A DNA stretch of 64,000 bases from Pseudomonadota bacterium (lineage in GTDB: Bacteria > Pseudomonadota > Gammaproteobacteria > Burkholderiales > Burkholderiaceae_C). A model generated the notes under the pieces. The model was not told the DNA's origin. It saw nothing but the letters and a program-made list of their open reading frames with translations, and ran no database searches. Where the stretch lies: NCBI GenBank assembly GCA_021848345.1, contig JAJZUV010000007.1, positions 39,106 to 103,105 on the forward strand, in the 5' to 3' direction. This document shows positions 55,811 to 64,000 of the stretch, piece by piece. A program made the translations under genes and the position numbers. Each line of letters starts with the position of its first letter. Within the stretch, counting starts at the first letter, position 1.

Positions 55811-57034
55811 ATGCGCGAGTGGACCACCCGGCCTGAAACGCTGCGCCTGCTGCGCACTCTGGGCGCGCTGCGCGCGCGCTTCGAGCAGTGCCGCCTGGCG
55901 CAGACGGCGGGCAGCCTGACCTTCACCACCCTGATCTCGCTGGTTCCGCTGCTGGCCGTGGGCCTGTCGCTGTTCACGGCCTTTCCCGCGTTTCATCAGA
56001 TGGAACAGCACCTGCAGCAGCGCATGGCCAGCACCATGCTGCCGCCGCGCATCGGCGCCACCGTGCTGGAATACCTCAACGCCTTCGCCGCGCGCGCGGC
56101 CGGTCTCGGCATGGCCGGAGTGGCCGGGCTGGCGCTCAGCGCCACCTCGCTGATGCTGACGGTGGACCGCGCCCTCAACACCATCTGGTTCACCGCGCGC
56201 CCGCGCCCGCTGGGCCAGCGCGTGCTGCTGTACTGGGCGGCGCTGACCCTGGGGCCGCTGGCCATGGGTTCCACGCTCGCCGTCTCCTGGGCCGCGCTGG
56301 CCTCGCGCCACGGGCTGCTGCACCATATGCCGGGTGCGGCGGGGGCCTTCCTGACGGCACTGTCGTGGGTGTTCGTGGCGCTGGCGCTGGCCGCGCTGTA
56401 CCGCTATTCGCCGAACGCCGACGTACGCTGGCCGGATGCCCTGGGAGGTGCGGCACTGGCCGCCGTGGGATTCGGCCTGGCCGGGCGCGTGTTCACCTGG
56501 TACGTGGGCAGCGCGGCGAACTTCACCGCCGTCTACGGCACCTTCGCCGCCTTGCCCATGTTCTTGTTGTGGATCTACTGCAGCTGGATGGTGGTGCTGC
56601 TCGGCGCGATGGTCGCGGCGCACCTGCCGTTGCTGCGCCTGCACGCGCAAGTGCAGGCGCGAGGCCCCGGCTCCGAGTTCCTGCTGGCCTTGCGCGTGCT
56701 GCGGCTGCTGGAACAATCGCGCGGCGTCGGCGACGCCGGGCGGGACATTCTCGCGCTGGCGTCCAGGCTGCGCTGCGATCCCCTGCACCTGCGCCCGTTG
56801 CTGGATCTGCTGGAGCGCCTGGGCTGGGTGGGCCGGGTGGCGCCCACGCCGCGTCACCACGCGGTGCGCTGGGCGCTGCTGGCCGATCCGCGGCAGGCCC
56901 CGGCCCACGCGCTGCTGGACCAGCTGGTGCTGGACCATCATGCAGCCGCCGGCAGCTCCGCGCGCCTGGCCGAGGCGTTGCAGCCGCTGCAGGCGCTCAC
57001 GCTGCACGATCTGTTGCAGCGTGAAGACTCCTGA
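55811..57034 (+). CDS. YihY/UPF0761-family inner-membrane protein
   Basis: Polytopic membrane protein of 407 residues, formerly called ribonuclease BN-like. LAQTAGSLTFTTLISLVPLL and the helix MAGVAGLALSATSLMLTVDRAL followed by NTIWF are diagnostic. Six helices end near residue 275 (LLWIYCSWMVVLLGAMVAA). A C-terminal cytoplasmic extension of about 130 residues with winged-helix-like sequence (LLEQSRGVGDAGRDILALAS) follows, longer than in E. coli YihY. Function is not established; it is not an RNase. Divergent from wrbA with almost no intergenic space. Confidence 0.88.
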   Translation: MREWTTRPETLRLLRTLGALRARFEQCRLAQTAGSLTFTTLISLVPLLAVGLSLFTAFPAFHQMEQHLQQRMASTMLPPRIGATVLEYLNAFAARAAGLGMAGVAGLALSATSLMLTVDRALNTIWFTARPRPLGQRVLLYWAALTLGPLAMGSTLAVSWAALASRHGLLHHMPGAAGAFLTALSWVFVALALAALYRYSPNADVRWPDALGGAALAAVGFGLAGRVFTWYVGSAANFTAVYGTFAALPMFLLWIYCSWMVVLLGAMVAAHLPLLRLHAQVQARGPGSEFLLALRVLRLLEQSRGVGDAGRDILALASRLRCDPLHLRPLLDLLERLGWVGRVAPTPRHHAVRWALLADPRQAPAHALLDQLVLDHHAAAGSSARLAEALQPLQALTLHDLLQREDS

Positions 57035-57212
57035 AACCCTCGCCGCTCGGCGCCCGCTCGGCCCGCCCGAATAACCCCATCGGCAAGGCAGGGGCTGTGG
57101 CGCGAGGCCCGGCGGGCGTGCACAATGCCCTCACGCTCGGGCCCGTTCCCCGCGGGGGTCCGGTCATGCCGCGCCAGCGCGGCGCCCTCCTTTGCCGACT
57201 CGAGGCGCGAAC

Positions 57213-57638
57213 ATGCAGATCACGGTCCATCGAGGTCCCGAGCTCTGGCGCGAGCCGCGCAGCATGGCGGCGGCCACCTACAACCTGGCGCGCACGCTGC
57301 AGATGCGCAGCGCCAACGGCGTGGCCTTCGTGCCCATCCGCAGCCTGCAGGTGCTGGCCATCGTCGACCGCGACGAATTCGTGTTCCTGGACAGCCAGCA
57401 ACGCGCGCTCGCCCTGCTGGCCTGGGAGCGCCTGCGCCCCGACCACCGGACCGGGCTGGACCAGGCGGTGGACTTCGAAGCGGTGGGCTACGGCGAGCCC
57501 GCTCGCGAAACCATGCGCCGACTCCCTCGGGAGTTCCACGAGGCCCTGCACGCGGTGGCGCTGCGCCGGCGCGGCGACCAGCCCGCCACGCTGTTGCACC
57601 TTCCCCCGCGTGGCGGCCGCCGGGGGCACGGCGGCTGA
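57213..57638 (+). CDS. Conserved hypothetical protein
   Basis: A 141-residue soluble protein that I do not recognise. It has no signal peptide or membrane segment. It begins MQITVHRGPELWREPRSMAA, with a central hydrophobic strand FVPIRSLQVLAIVDRDEFVF and a His-containing helix (REFHEALHAVAL), and a basic, low-complexity C terminus (PPRGGRRGHGG). ATG 57213 is used; an ATG 7 codons upstream adds little. Codon use equals its neighbours and the reading frame is well kept, so it is probably real. It is isolated, 178 bp after the YihY-type gene and convergent with the next small gene. Confidence 0.65.
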   Translation: MQITVHRGPELWREPRSMAAATYNLARTLQMRSANGVAFVPIRSLQVLAIVDRDEFVFLDSQQRALALLAWERLRPDHRTGLDQAVDFEAVGYGEPARETMRRLPREFHEALHAVALRRRGDQPATLLHLPPRGGRRGHGG

Positions 57639-57647
57639 GGCCGCGGG

Positions 57648-57953
57648 CTACTCGTCGTCGGCCAGTTCGGGGTCCCAGCCCCGCGCGCGGGCCTGTTCGA
57701 TGGCCTGCTCGTAGATGGCGCGGTGGCGTTCCAGCAGTTCGGCGGGCAGTCGGCTGGGCAGGCCGCCGTGGCGATCCCATGCCTGCTCGACGCGCTGTGT
57801 GAGCTCCTGCATGCGTCCCAGGCTCCAGCCTGCGCAATCCTCGGCGTCGGGGATCAGACCGAACACGCGCGCATCCAGCACGATGCGCCCGAGCTGCGTC
57901 AGCCCATGGCGGTCGGCATGCAGCCCGGGGTAGACCGAAGCGGGGGTATTCAT
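57648..57953 (-). CDS. Small conserved hypothetical protein coupled to carbonic anhydrase
   Basis: A 101-residue acidic, mostly helical protein that I do not recognise (GLTQLGRIVLDARVFGLIPD ... WSLGRMQELTQRVEQAW ... PAELLERHRAIYEQAIEQAR). No signal peptide or membrane segment. ATG 57953 overlaps the stop of the carbonic anhydrase gene by ATGA, which supports expression from the same message and fixes the start although the frame is open much further. A function related to carbonic anhydrase is possible but not shown. Confidence 0.7.
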   Translation of the reverse strand: MNTPASVYPGLHADRHGLTQLGRIVLDARVFGLIPDAEDCAGWSLGRMQELTQRVEQAWDRHGGLPSRLPAELLERHRAIYEQAIEQARARGWDPELADDE

Positions 57954-58630
57954 CGCGATGCTCCGCGGACGCCGTGGTCGACGAACTCCAGCGCGCTGCC
58001 GAAACGCTCGCTCAGGATCTGACCACCGCGTACCGCCAGGCCCAGGTCGCGCAGCAGGCCGTCGTTCAGGCCATAGCAGCAGGCATGCACCTCGACGCGC
58101 TGGCCCCGCGCCCAGGCGTCCTGCAACACCGTGGTGCGGCACACGTTGTGCGCCTGTTCCAGCGCGTTGAGTTCGCACAGGCGATCCCAGCGCCGCGCCT
58201 CGGGCACCGCGGCCAGGCGCTCGGCGTGGCGCTCCATGACGTCGCCCACGTGGCCCAGCCAGTTGTCCACCAGGCCGACCCGCGCGCCGTCGAGCACGGC
58301 CTTGACGCCGCCGCAGCCATAGTGCCCGACCACGAGGATGTGCTCGACCCGCAGCACGTCGACCGCGAACTGCAGCGTGGACATGGAATTCATGTCCGAG
58401 TGCGGCATCACGTTGGCCACGTTGCGGTGCACGAACACCTCGCCCGGCGCCAGGTCGATCACCTCGTTGGCGGGAACGCGCGAATCCGCGCAGCCGATCC
58501 AGAAATACTTCGGCGCCTGCTGGCGCGCCAGCGTGGGAAAGAAGTCCGGGCGGGTCTCGCTGACGCGGCGTACCCAGCGCCGGTTGTTGTCGAACAGCGC
58601 GGCGTAGTCGGGATCGAATTCCGGGGGCAT
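57950..58630 (-). CDS. can: Beta-class carbonic anhydrase
   Basis: Zinc enzyme interconverting CO2 and bicarbonate (226 aa). Ligands and active-site residues are visible: Cys 47, Asp 49 and Arg 51 in IGCADSRVPANE, and His 103 and Cys 106 in VVGHYGCGGV. VHRNVANVMPHSDMNSMSTL is typical of the Can/CynT group. ATG 58630 (MPPEFDPDYAALFDNNRRWV) matches the usual N terminus; the longer frame is not homologous. It forms a two-gene unit with the small protein overlapping its stop. Confidence 0.93.
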   Translation of the reverse strand: MPPEFDPDYAALFDNNRRWVRRVSETRPDFFPTLARQQAPKYFWIGCADSRVPANEVIDLAPGEVFVHRNVANVMPHSDMNSMSTLQFAVDVLRVEHILVVGHYGCGGVKAVLDGARVGLVDNWLGHVGDVMERHAERLAAVPEARRWDRLCELNALEQAHNVCRTTVLQDAWARGQRVEVHACCYGLNDGLLRDLGLAVRGGQILSERFGSALEFVDHGVRGASR

Positions 58631-58720
58631 GGGGGTCCTGATGCTGGTGAATGCGCTCCATGCTACCCGCTCCCTACTCCCTTGCCGGGTCGTGCGCAAG
58701 CAAAGACACCCTGGCGCTTG

Positions 58721-58755
58721 GGCGCATGGCCCATGGGGAATGTGGGCCATGCGCC
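58721..58755. terminator. 13-bp perfect hairpin between porin and carbonic anhydrase genes
   Basis: Arms 58721-58733 and 58743-58755 are perfectly complementary with a 9-nt loop, lying 12 bases beyond the stop of the porin gene and 90 bases before the carbonic anhydrase start. No U tract follows on the - strand. The position suits a terminator or transcript-end stabiliser for the abundant porin mRNA. Confidence 0.55.
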
Positions 58756-58767
58756 ACAGGCGCGGAG

Positions 58768-59943
58768 TCAGAAACTGTGCGAGATCCCCAGCGCCACACC
58801 GTTGGAATTGCGCCCGACGATGCCGTGCACCACGTCGCCGGCGGCCCCCACCGCCAGGTCGGTGCCCAGGCGGGTCGGCGTGGCGCCTTCATTGGCGATG
58901 TGCGCCGCGGACACATAGGCGATCGTGCGCTGCGACAGCTGATAGCTGTAGCCCAGCGCGTATTGCGTGGCATAGGAGGCGTCCAGATGCGTGGGTCGCG
59001 GCGCCATGGAATCGGCATAGCGCCCCATCGAGGCCATCAGACTGCCGCGCCCGAGCGGGAGTCGAACCCCCACGTTGATCATGCGCTGGTCGCCGTTGGC
59101 ATCGTTGGAGCTTCCCTGCTCGCCTTGCACGAACAGGTCCAGCGTCCCCAGGTTCAGGCTGGCGTAGGCCGCCCACAGCCGATAGGTGTCGCCCAGCGAT
59201 GGCTCCGGGATCGCCTGCACCCGCCGCCACTGCCCCCAGTCGACCCCCAGCGCGAGCGCGCCGCCGCGGTACTGCGCGGCGAACAGCAGGGCCGTCGGGT
59301 CGCGCGCATCGTCCGGGTCCTGCCAGGTACCCGAGCCACGCGTGTGGGGCGAATACTGGGCCTGCACGCTGAATCCCCCGACCTCGGGCGCGAACCAGGT
59401 CACCGCCTGACTGGCCCGCCCCATGCCCACGCCCATGCGGTTGTTGCCCACCAGCGAGAGATTGCCCACCTGGCCGAGGTAGGCATTGTCGAAGGCATCG
59501 CCGTTCCCCGAGTGCAGGTTCACCAGCGTGACCTGGCGCCCCATGCGCAGCGTGCCCAGGCTGCCCGAAAGCCCGAGCCAGGCCTCGCGCTGCATGAACC
59601 CCCCGCCCGAACAGTAGGGATCGCCGCCGGAGTCGAGCTGGTTCAGCCCGACCCCGCAAAAGCCCGTCTCCGCCTTGAAATCGAGCTTCAGCCCGGGCAT
59701 GAGCTGGCTGCTGCCGCGCAGGCCCAGGCGCGATCCGGTGACGCCGCCGGCGCCCATGCCGGTGATCGACGTGGCGATCGGTGGGGCATCGGGGTCGGAG
59801 GAATGCTGGCGCACGCCGCTGAAGCGCGCCACGCCGACGTCGATCGAGCCGTACAGCTGGAGAGAGGTGTCCTGCGCCTGGGCGCCGCCGCAGCAGGCGG
59901 CCGCGCCGGCGCCCACCAGAACAAGCCATCGTGAGTGTTTCAT
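58768..59943 (-). CDS. Gram-negative porin (Burkholderiales OmpC-like)
   Basis: Trimeric general porin of 391 residues. Signal peptide MKHSRWLVLVGAGAAACCGG ... AQA precedes DTSLQLYGSIDVGVARFSG, the characteristic mature start of betaproteobacterial porins. GSRLGLRGSSQLMPGLKLDF, REAWLGLSGSLGTLRMGRQ and a C terminus GVALGISHSF (final Phe) define the 16-strand barrel. A cysteine pair (FCGVGL / DPYCSGG) in the constriction-loop region may form a disulphide, not typical for the family. Monocistronic, with hairpins on both sides. Confidence 0.92.
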   Translation of the reverse strand: MKHSRWLVLVGAGAAACCGGAQAQDTSLQLYGSIDVGVARFSGVRQHSSDPDAPPIATSITGMGAGGVTGSRLGLRGSSQLMPGLKLDFKAETGFCGVGLNQLDSGGDPYCSGGGFMQREAWLGLSGSLGTLRMGRQVTLVNLHSGNGDAFDNAYLGQVGNLSLVGNNRMGVGMGRASQAVTWFAPEVGGFSVQAQYSPHTRGSGTWQDPDDARDPTALLFAAQYRGGALALGVDWGQWRRVQAIPEPSLGDTYRLWAAYASLNLGTLDLFVQGEQGSSNDANGDQRMINVGVRLPLGRGSLMASMGRYADSMAPRPTHLDASYATQYALGYSYQLSQRTIAYVSAAHIANEGATPTRLGTDLAVGAAGDVVHGIVGRNSNGVALGISHSF

Positions 59944-60005
59944 GGTCGGTTTCGCGTGATCGAGACCGAGGGCCTTCGTTCACGCCGCGACCGGGATCGA
60001 CGGCA

Positions 60006-60044
60006 TGCTCCTCCGCGCGCCCTCGAATGCGAGGGGGAGGAGCA
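60006..60044. other. Long hairpin between nitronate monooxygenase and porin genes
   Basis: A 9-bp outer stem (60006-60014 with 60036-60044) and a 6-bp inner stem (60020-60025 with 60030-60035) with AATG loop and a 5-nt one-sided bulge. It lies 135 bases after the nitronate monooxygenase stop and 63 bases before the porin start, so it could end the upstream operon or lie in the porin leader. Confidence 0.45.
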
Positions 60045-60178
60045 GCTTGTAGGGTTGGCGACGCCCGAACGCCGCCCACGACCACGCGACCCAACGGGCT
60101 GTCAGGTCAGCGGGTCATGCTGCGTGGACGCGACAGCGCGGACCGTGCGCCAAAGGCGCGCCCCGCGCCGGGACGGAA

Positions 60179-61138
60179 TCAGGCGCCGCAAAGGCGGGCG
60201 CGGGCCGCCTGGTATTCGGCCTGCAGGCGCCGCACCAGGGCGCCCGCGCCCAGCACCTCGTGCACCGCGCCGATGCCCTGCCCGCATCCCCAGATGTCCT
60301 TCCAGGCCTTGGCGCCGCCGATGGCGGCGGCGAAGTCCATCTGGCTGGGGTCTCCCTCGGGCAGGTGCTCGGGGTCGAGCCCGGCGGCCACGATGGAGCC
60401 GCGCAGGTAATTGCCCAACACCCCGGTGAACAGGCTGGAGTAGACGATGTCGCGCGCGCTGGAATCGACCACCATCTGCTTGTAGGCGCCCACTGCGCGC
60501 GCCTCCTCGGTGGCGATGAAGGCGCTGCCGATGTAGGCCAGGTCGGCGCCCATGGCCTGCGCGGCGAGGATCGACTCGCCGCGCGCGATCGCACCCGACA
60601 GCACCAGCGGCCCGTCGAACCAGGCCCGGATTTCCTGCACCAGCGCGAACGGCGACAGCGTGCCCGCGTGCCCGCCGGCGCCGGCCGCCACCGCGATCAG
60701 CCCGTCGGCGCCCTTCTCGACGGCCTTGTGGGCGAAGCGGTCGTCGATCACGTCGTGCAGCACGATGCCGCCCCAGGCGTGCACCGCCTGGTTCACTTCC
60801 GGACGCGCGCCCAGCGAGGTGATCACCAACGGCACGCGATAGCGCGCGCACAGTTCCATGTCGTGCTCGAGGCGCTCGTTGCTGCGGTGCACGATCTGAT
60901 TCACCGCGAAGGGCGCCGCCGGCTGCTCGGGATGCTCGCGATCCCAGGCGGCCAGCGCCTCGGTGATCTGCGCCAGCCACTCGTCGAGCTGGGAAGCCGG
61001 CCGGGCGTTCAGCGCCGGAAAGCTGCCCACGATGCCCGCGGTGCACTGGGCGATCACCAGTTCGGGGTTGGAGATGATGAACAGCGGCGAGCCGATCACC
61101 GGCAGGCGCAGGCGGGACAGGACGGCGGGCAGGGACAT
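60179..61138 (-). CDS. Nitronate monooxygenase family flavoprotein
   Basis: FMN-dependent TIM-barrel enzyme oxidising alkyl nitronates (319 aa), formerly 2-nitropropane dioxygenase. Landmarks are PVIGSPLFIISNPELVIAQC, HRSNERLEHDMELC, the FMN-phosphate and catalytic-His region IAVAAGAGGHAGTLSPFALV, and GADLAYIGSAFIATEEARAV. Full length and without signal peptide. It follows the acyl-CoA dehydrogenase gene by 87 bp on the same strand, separated by strong hairpins, in what looks like a fatty-acid/ETF cluster. Detoxification of propionate 3-nitronate is the best-known role, but the physiological substrate here is unknown. Confidence 0.9.
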   Translation of the reverse strand: MSLPAVLSRLRLPVIGSPLFIISNPELVIAQCTAGIVGSFPALNARPASQLDEWLAQITEALAAWDREHPEQPAAPFAVNQIVHRSNERLEHDMELCARYRVPLVITSLGARPEVNQAVHAWGGIVLHDVIDDRFAHKAVEKGADGLIAVAAGAGGHAGTLSPFALVQEIRAWFDGPLVLSGAIARGESILAAQAMGADLAYIGSAFIATEEARAVGAYKQMVVDSSARDIVYSSLFTGVLGNYLRGSIVAAGLDPEHLPEGDPSQMDFAAAIGGAKAWKDIWGCGQGIGAVHEVLGAGALVRRLQAEYQAARARLCGA

Positions 61139-61175
61139 GGACGGTTCTCGGGAACGGGGCCGAAGCGGCCCGGAA

Positions 61176-61226
61176 CGACGCCGCCCCGCGCGGGGCGGCG
61201 TCGGGCACGGCCCGCAGTGGCGGGCC
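61176..61226 (-). terminator. Tandem GC hairpins after the acyl-CoA dehydrogenase gene
   Basis: 61176-61203 is a perfect 28-bp palindrome. 61209-61226 is GGCCCGC-AGTG-GCGGGCC, whose arm touches the stop codon. Both lie in the 87-bp gap before the nitronate monooxygenase start. No U tract is present, so partial termination or mRNA 3'-end protection is inferred. Confidence 0.5.
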
Positions 61227-63013
61227 TAGAAAGCCTCGACGGGAAGCGCCATGACGCTGTCGGCGCCGTCGACCACGGCGCCGCGCAGCGCCGCGCAGCG
61301 CGGCAGCAGATGGGTGCAGAAGAATTCGGCCGTGGCCTGCTTGGCTCGCGCGAAGTCCCCCTCCCCGGCGGGCAGCGCAGCGGCCGCCAGCCAGGCACGC
61401 CCCATCTGCCAGCCGGCGAACAGATAACCGCACAGCATCAGATAGGGCACGCTGCCGGCATAGGCCCTGGCCGGCGCCTCGGCGCCGTTGCGCACCAGAA
61501 ACTCGACCACCTCGGCGTAGGCGCCGAGTGCCTCGTCCAGGCGGGCGGCCAGCACGCGCGCGGCATCGCCCGGATGGGCGGCCAGTTCCTGCCGGGTCGC
61601 GCGCACGCGCTCGGCGAAGCGCCCGGCCAGCGCACCGGCGTCGCGCAAGGTCTTGCGGCCGACCAGGTCGTTGGCCTGGATCGCCGTGGTGCCCTCGTAG
61701 ATGGGCAGGATGCGCGCGTCGCGGTAATGCTGGGCGGCGCCGGTTTCCTCGATGAAGCCCATGCCGCCGTGCACCTGCACGCCCAGCGAGGTCACCTCGA
61801 GGCTGATCTCGGTGCTGAAGCCCTTGACCACCGGCACCAGGAATTCGTAGTCCGCCGTATGCTCGGCACGCCGCGCCGCATCGGGCTCGCCGATGCCCAG
61901 GTCGTGCAGTCCGGCGGCCACCAGGGCCAGCGCACGCGCGCCCTCGGTGAGCGCGCGCATGGTCATGAGCATGCGCCGCACGTCGGGGTGGTGCACGATG
62001 GTCGTGGACTCGCGCGCGCCGGGCGGGCGCGATTGCACGCGCTGGCGCGCGTAGGACGCGGCCTGCTGGTAGGCACGCTCGGCGAGCCCCACCCCCTGCA
62101 TGCCGACGGCGTAGCGCGCGGCGTTCATCATGATGAACATGAACTCCAGGCCGCGTCCGGGCTCGCCCACCATCTCGGCGATGGCGCCTGGGCCCACATC
62201 GCCCTTGTCGTCGCCGTACAGCAGCACCGCGGTCGGGCTGGCCTTGATGCCCAGCTTGTGCTCCAGCGAGGCACACCACACGTCGTTGCGCCGACCGTCG
62301 TCGAGCACCTTCGGCGCGATGAACAGCGAGATGCCCTTGACCCCGGCGGGCGCGTCCGGCAGGCGCGCGAGCACGAGGTGGACGATGTTGTCCGCCATGT
62401 CGTGCTCGCCGTAGGTAATGAAGATCTTCTGCCCGAACAGCCGGTAGCTTCCGTCGTCCTGCGGCACGGCGCGCGTGCGCACCAGCGCGAGGTCGGATCC
62501 GGCCTGGGGCTCGGTCAGGTTCATCGTGCCGGTCCACTCGCCCGACACCAGGCGCGGCAGGTAGCGCGCCTGCTGCGCAGGCGACCCGGCGGTGAGCAGG
62601 GCCTCGATGGCCCCGTCGGTGAGCAGCGGGCACAGCGCGAAACTCAGGTTGGCGCTGTTGAGCATTTCGTTGCAGGCGGCGCCGATCAGCTTGGGCAGGC
62701 CCTGCCCGCCATGCTCCTGCGGGTGCTGCAGCCCCTGCCAGCCGCCCTGGGTGAAGCTCGCGTAGGCCTCGCGGAAGCCCGGCGAGGTGCTCACCGCGCC
62801 GTCCTTCCAGGTCGAGGGCTGGGTATCGCCGCCACGGTTCAGCGGCGCCACGACCTCGCGCGCGAATCGCGCGCACTCGTCGAGCACCGCGGCGGCCGTC
62901 TCGGCATCCGCGCCGGCCTCGCGGTAGGCGGGGGTGGCCGCGACCTCGTCCAGCCCGGCGAGCTTGCCGAGCACGAACAGCATGTCCTTCACCGGGGCGT
63001 TGTAGTCACTCAT
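61226..63013 (-). CDS. Acyl-CoA dehydrogenase, DmdC-like large subgroup
   Basis: FAD-dependent acyl-CoA dehydrogenase of 595 residues. The N terminus MSDYNAPVKDMLFVLGKLAG and the C-terminal extension of about 120 residues (PF12806-like) place it with DmdC/long ACADs rather than the 380-residue type. MNLTEPQAGSDLALVRTRA and FGQKIFITYGEHDM form the FAD site; QVHGGMGFIEETGAAQHYRD and ILPIYEGTTAIQANDL carry the catalytic Glu. Electrons go to ETF, whose alpha subunit lies 52 bp upstream. DmdC acts on methylmercaptopropionyl-CoA, but paralogues in Burkholderiales serve fatty-acid oxidation, so the substrate is open. Confidence 0.9.
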   Translation of the reverse strand: MSDYNAPVKDMLFVLGKLAGLDEVAATPAYREAGADAETAAAVLDECARFAREVVAPLNRGGDTQPSTWKDGAVSTSPGFREAYASFTQGGWQGLQHPQEHGGQGLPKLIGAACNEMLNSANLSFALCPLLTDGAIEALLTAGSPAQQARYLPRLVSGEWTGTMNLTEPQAGSDLALVRTRAVPQDDGSYRLFGQKIFITYGEHDMADNIVHLVLARLPDAPAGVKGISLFIAPKVLDDGRRNDVWCASLEHKLGIKASPTAVLLYGDDKGDVGPGAIAEMVGEPGRGLEFMFIMMNAARYAVGMQGVGLAERAYQQAASYARQRVQSRPPGARESTTIVHHPDVRRMLMTMRALTEGARALALVAAGLHDLGIGEPDAARRAEHTADYEFLVPVVKGFSTEISLEVTSLGVQVHGGMGFIEETGAAQHYRDARILPIYEGTTAIQANDLVGRKTLRDAGALAGRFAERVRATRQELAAHPGDAARVLAARLDEALGAYAEVVEFLVRNGAEAPARAYAGSVPYLMLCGYLFAGWQMGRAWLAAAALPAGEGDFARAKQATAEFFCTHLLPRCAALRGAVVDGADSVMALPVEAF

Positions 63014-63036
63014 CGGGGCATCCAGCAGGAGGATTC

Positions 63037-63054
63037 GGCCGGGATCGCCCGGCC
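63037..63054. other. Hairpin between etfA and the acyl-CoA dehydrogenase gene
   Basis: GGCCGGG-ATCG-CCCGGCC, a perfect 7-bp stem with 4-nt loop in the 51-bp gap between the two genes on the - strand. Like the hairpins after the dehydrogenase gene it lacks a U tract. It may adjust relative expression. Confidence 0.45.
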
Positions 63055-63064
63055 CGGGGGAAAG

Positions 63065-63997
63065 TCAGAGCGCGCCCACCATCTCGGGCACGGCGGTGAA
63101 CAGGTCGGCCACCAGGCCGTAGTCGGCCACGCCGAAGATCGGGGCCTCCTCGTCCTTGTTGATGGCCACGATGACCTTCGAGTCCTTCATGCCCGCCAGG
63201 TGTTGGATGGCCCCGGAGATGCCGACCGCCACGTACAGCTGCGGGGCGACGATCTTGCCGGTCTGCCCCACCTGCCAGTCGTTGGGCGCGTAGCCGGCGT
63301 CCACCGCGGCGCGGCTGGCGCCCAGCGCCGCTCCCAGCTTGTCGGCCAGCGGGGTCATCACGGCCTCGAAGTTCTCCTTCGAACCCAGCCCGCGCCCGCC
63401 CGAGACCACGATCTTCGCGCCGCCCAGCTCCGGGCGCTCGCTCTTGGTCTGCTCGCGCCCGACCAGCCGGCTCCGGCCGCTGTCGGCGGCCGCCTCGACC
63501 GTCTCCACCGCGGCGCTGCCGCCCTCGGCGGCCACCGGGTCGAAGCCGGTGGTGCGCACCGTGATCACCTTGACCTTGTCGGCGCTCTGCACGGTGGCGA
63601 TGGCGTTGCCGGCGTAGATCGGGCGGTCGAAGGTGTCGGGAGCCAGCACGTGGATGATGTCGGAGATCTGCATCACGTCCAGCAGCGCCGCCACGCGCGG
63701 CATCACGTTCTTGCCCGAGGCGGTGGCCGGCGCCAGGATGTGGCTGTAGGCCGGCGCCAGCGCGACGATCTGCGCCGCCAGGTTCTCCGCCAGCGCATCG
63801 CCCAGTTGCGGCGCATCCGCGCACAGCACCTTGCTCACGCCGGCGATGCGCGCGGCCGCCTGCGCGGCGCCGCCGCAACCGCTGCCCGCCACCAGCACGT
63901 GCACCTCGCCGCCGCAGGCGGCGGCCGCGGCCACCGTGTTGAGGGTCGCCGCCTTGACGGCCTGGTTGTCGTGTTCGGCAATGACGAGTGCACTCAT
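63065..63997 (-). CDS. etfA: Electron transfer flavoprotein subunit alpha
   Basis: Alpha subunit of the ETF heterodimer (310 aa), carrying FAD and passing electrons from acyl-CoA dehydrogenases to ETF:ubiquinone oxidoreductase. The N-terminal domain starts [20 protein letters not shown]. The C-terminal FAD domain contains [57 protein letters not shown] and [19 protein letters not shown]. The start codon lies 3 bases from the window edge; etfB is expected just beyond it. It heads the etf-acyl-CoA dehydrogenase-nitronate monooxygenase series. Confidence 0.96.
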   Translation of the reverse strand: MSALVIAEHDNQAVKAATLNTVAAAAACGGEVHVLVAGSGCGGAAQAAARIAGVSKVLCADAPQLGDALAENLAAQIVALAPAYSHILAPATASGKNVMPRVAALLDVMQISDIIHVLAPDTFDRPIYAGNAIATVQSADKVKVITVRTTGFDPVAAEGGSAAVETVEAAADSGRSRLVGREQTKSERPELGGAKIVVSGGRGLGSKENFEAVMTPLADKLGAALGASRAAVDAGYAPNDWQVGQTGKIVAPQLYVAVGISGAIQHLAGMKDSKVIVAINKDEEAPIFGVADYGLVADLFTAVPEMVGAL

Positions 63998-64000
63998 CTC

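Overview
The window is very G+C-rich (about 70% by eye), densely coding chromosomal DNA with no tRNA, rRNA, insertion sequence, phage gene or CRISPR array visible. PhaB/phasin genes, a Burkholderiales-type porin, a DmdC-like acyl-CoA dehydrogenase next to etfA, and frequent 4-base ATGA overlaps point to a betaproteobacterium of the order Burkholderiales; the sequence does not support a genus. The first 36 kb is a carbohydrate catabolic region. The rest is mainly stress, storage, export and central-metabolism genes.

1-6.5 kb (+): polyol catabolism. The 3' end of a sorbitol/mannitol-type ABC transporter (permease, ATPase) is followed by a long-chain polyol dehydrogenase, a SmoS-like sorbitol dehydrogenase, an AraC regulator and xylulokinase. 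6.6-9.1 kb (-): a secreted SHOCT-domain protein and a LamB-family porin, divergent from mgsA (methylglyoxal synthase) and an AEC-family transporter. 10.9-17.2 kb (-): a SemiSWEET protein, a YghZ-like aldo/keto reductase, a ROK regulator, a FucU-like mutarotase and a FrcABC-type sugar importer. 17.4-19.7 kb: a DUF1479 oxygenase divergent from an AraC regulator.

19.8-35.8 kb is the most interesting part. One long + strand operon encodes a sugar-acid dehydratase, a CUT1 sugar importer (ATPase, binding protein, two permeases), a cytoplasmic GH42 beta-galactosidase, a cytoplasmic GH36 alpha-galactosidase, glycerol-3-phosphate dehydrogenase and glycerol kinase. It faces a convergent KDPGal aldolase/kinase pair (dgoA, dgoK) and a divergent GntR regulator (dgoR). 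I infer a route for intact galactosyl-glycerols, for example the digalactosyl-glycerol headgroup of plant and cyanobacterial galactolipids. The galactosidases would release galactose (De Ley-Doudoroff route) and glycerol (GlpK/GlpD). A shared TTGTATGATGAT-like motif lies before the dehydratase, between dgoK and dgoR, and in looser form between lamB and mgsA, which suggests one DgoR regulon.

35.8-43.7 kb: a MgtC/DUF4010 membrane protein, then a YbhGFSR-like ABC exporter divergent from a TolC-like outer-membrane factor. 43.8-46.3 kb (-): phasin, PhaB, polyphosphate kinase 2 and universal stress protein downstream of an FNR/ANR-like box. 46.4-52.4 kb (-): a methyltransferase-erythromycin esterase fusion, then a coupled trio of AMP-phosphorylase-like protein, PRPP-synthase paralogue and beta-CASP metallohydrolase. 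52.5-55.8 kb (-): a WrbA/FAD-oxidase/K+-channel operon, divergent from a YihY-type membrane protein. 57-60 kb: two small uncharacterised proteins, a beta carbonic anhydrase and a porin. 60-64 kb (-): etfA, a DmdC-like acyl-CoA dehydrogenase and nitronate monooxygenase.

Several GC-rich hairpins sit just downstream of both solute-binding-protein genes and at gene borders. A short element carrying a Shine-Dalgarno sequence recurs at identical spacing before three unrelated start codons.
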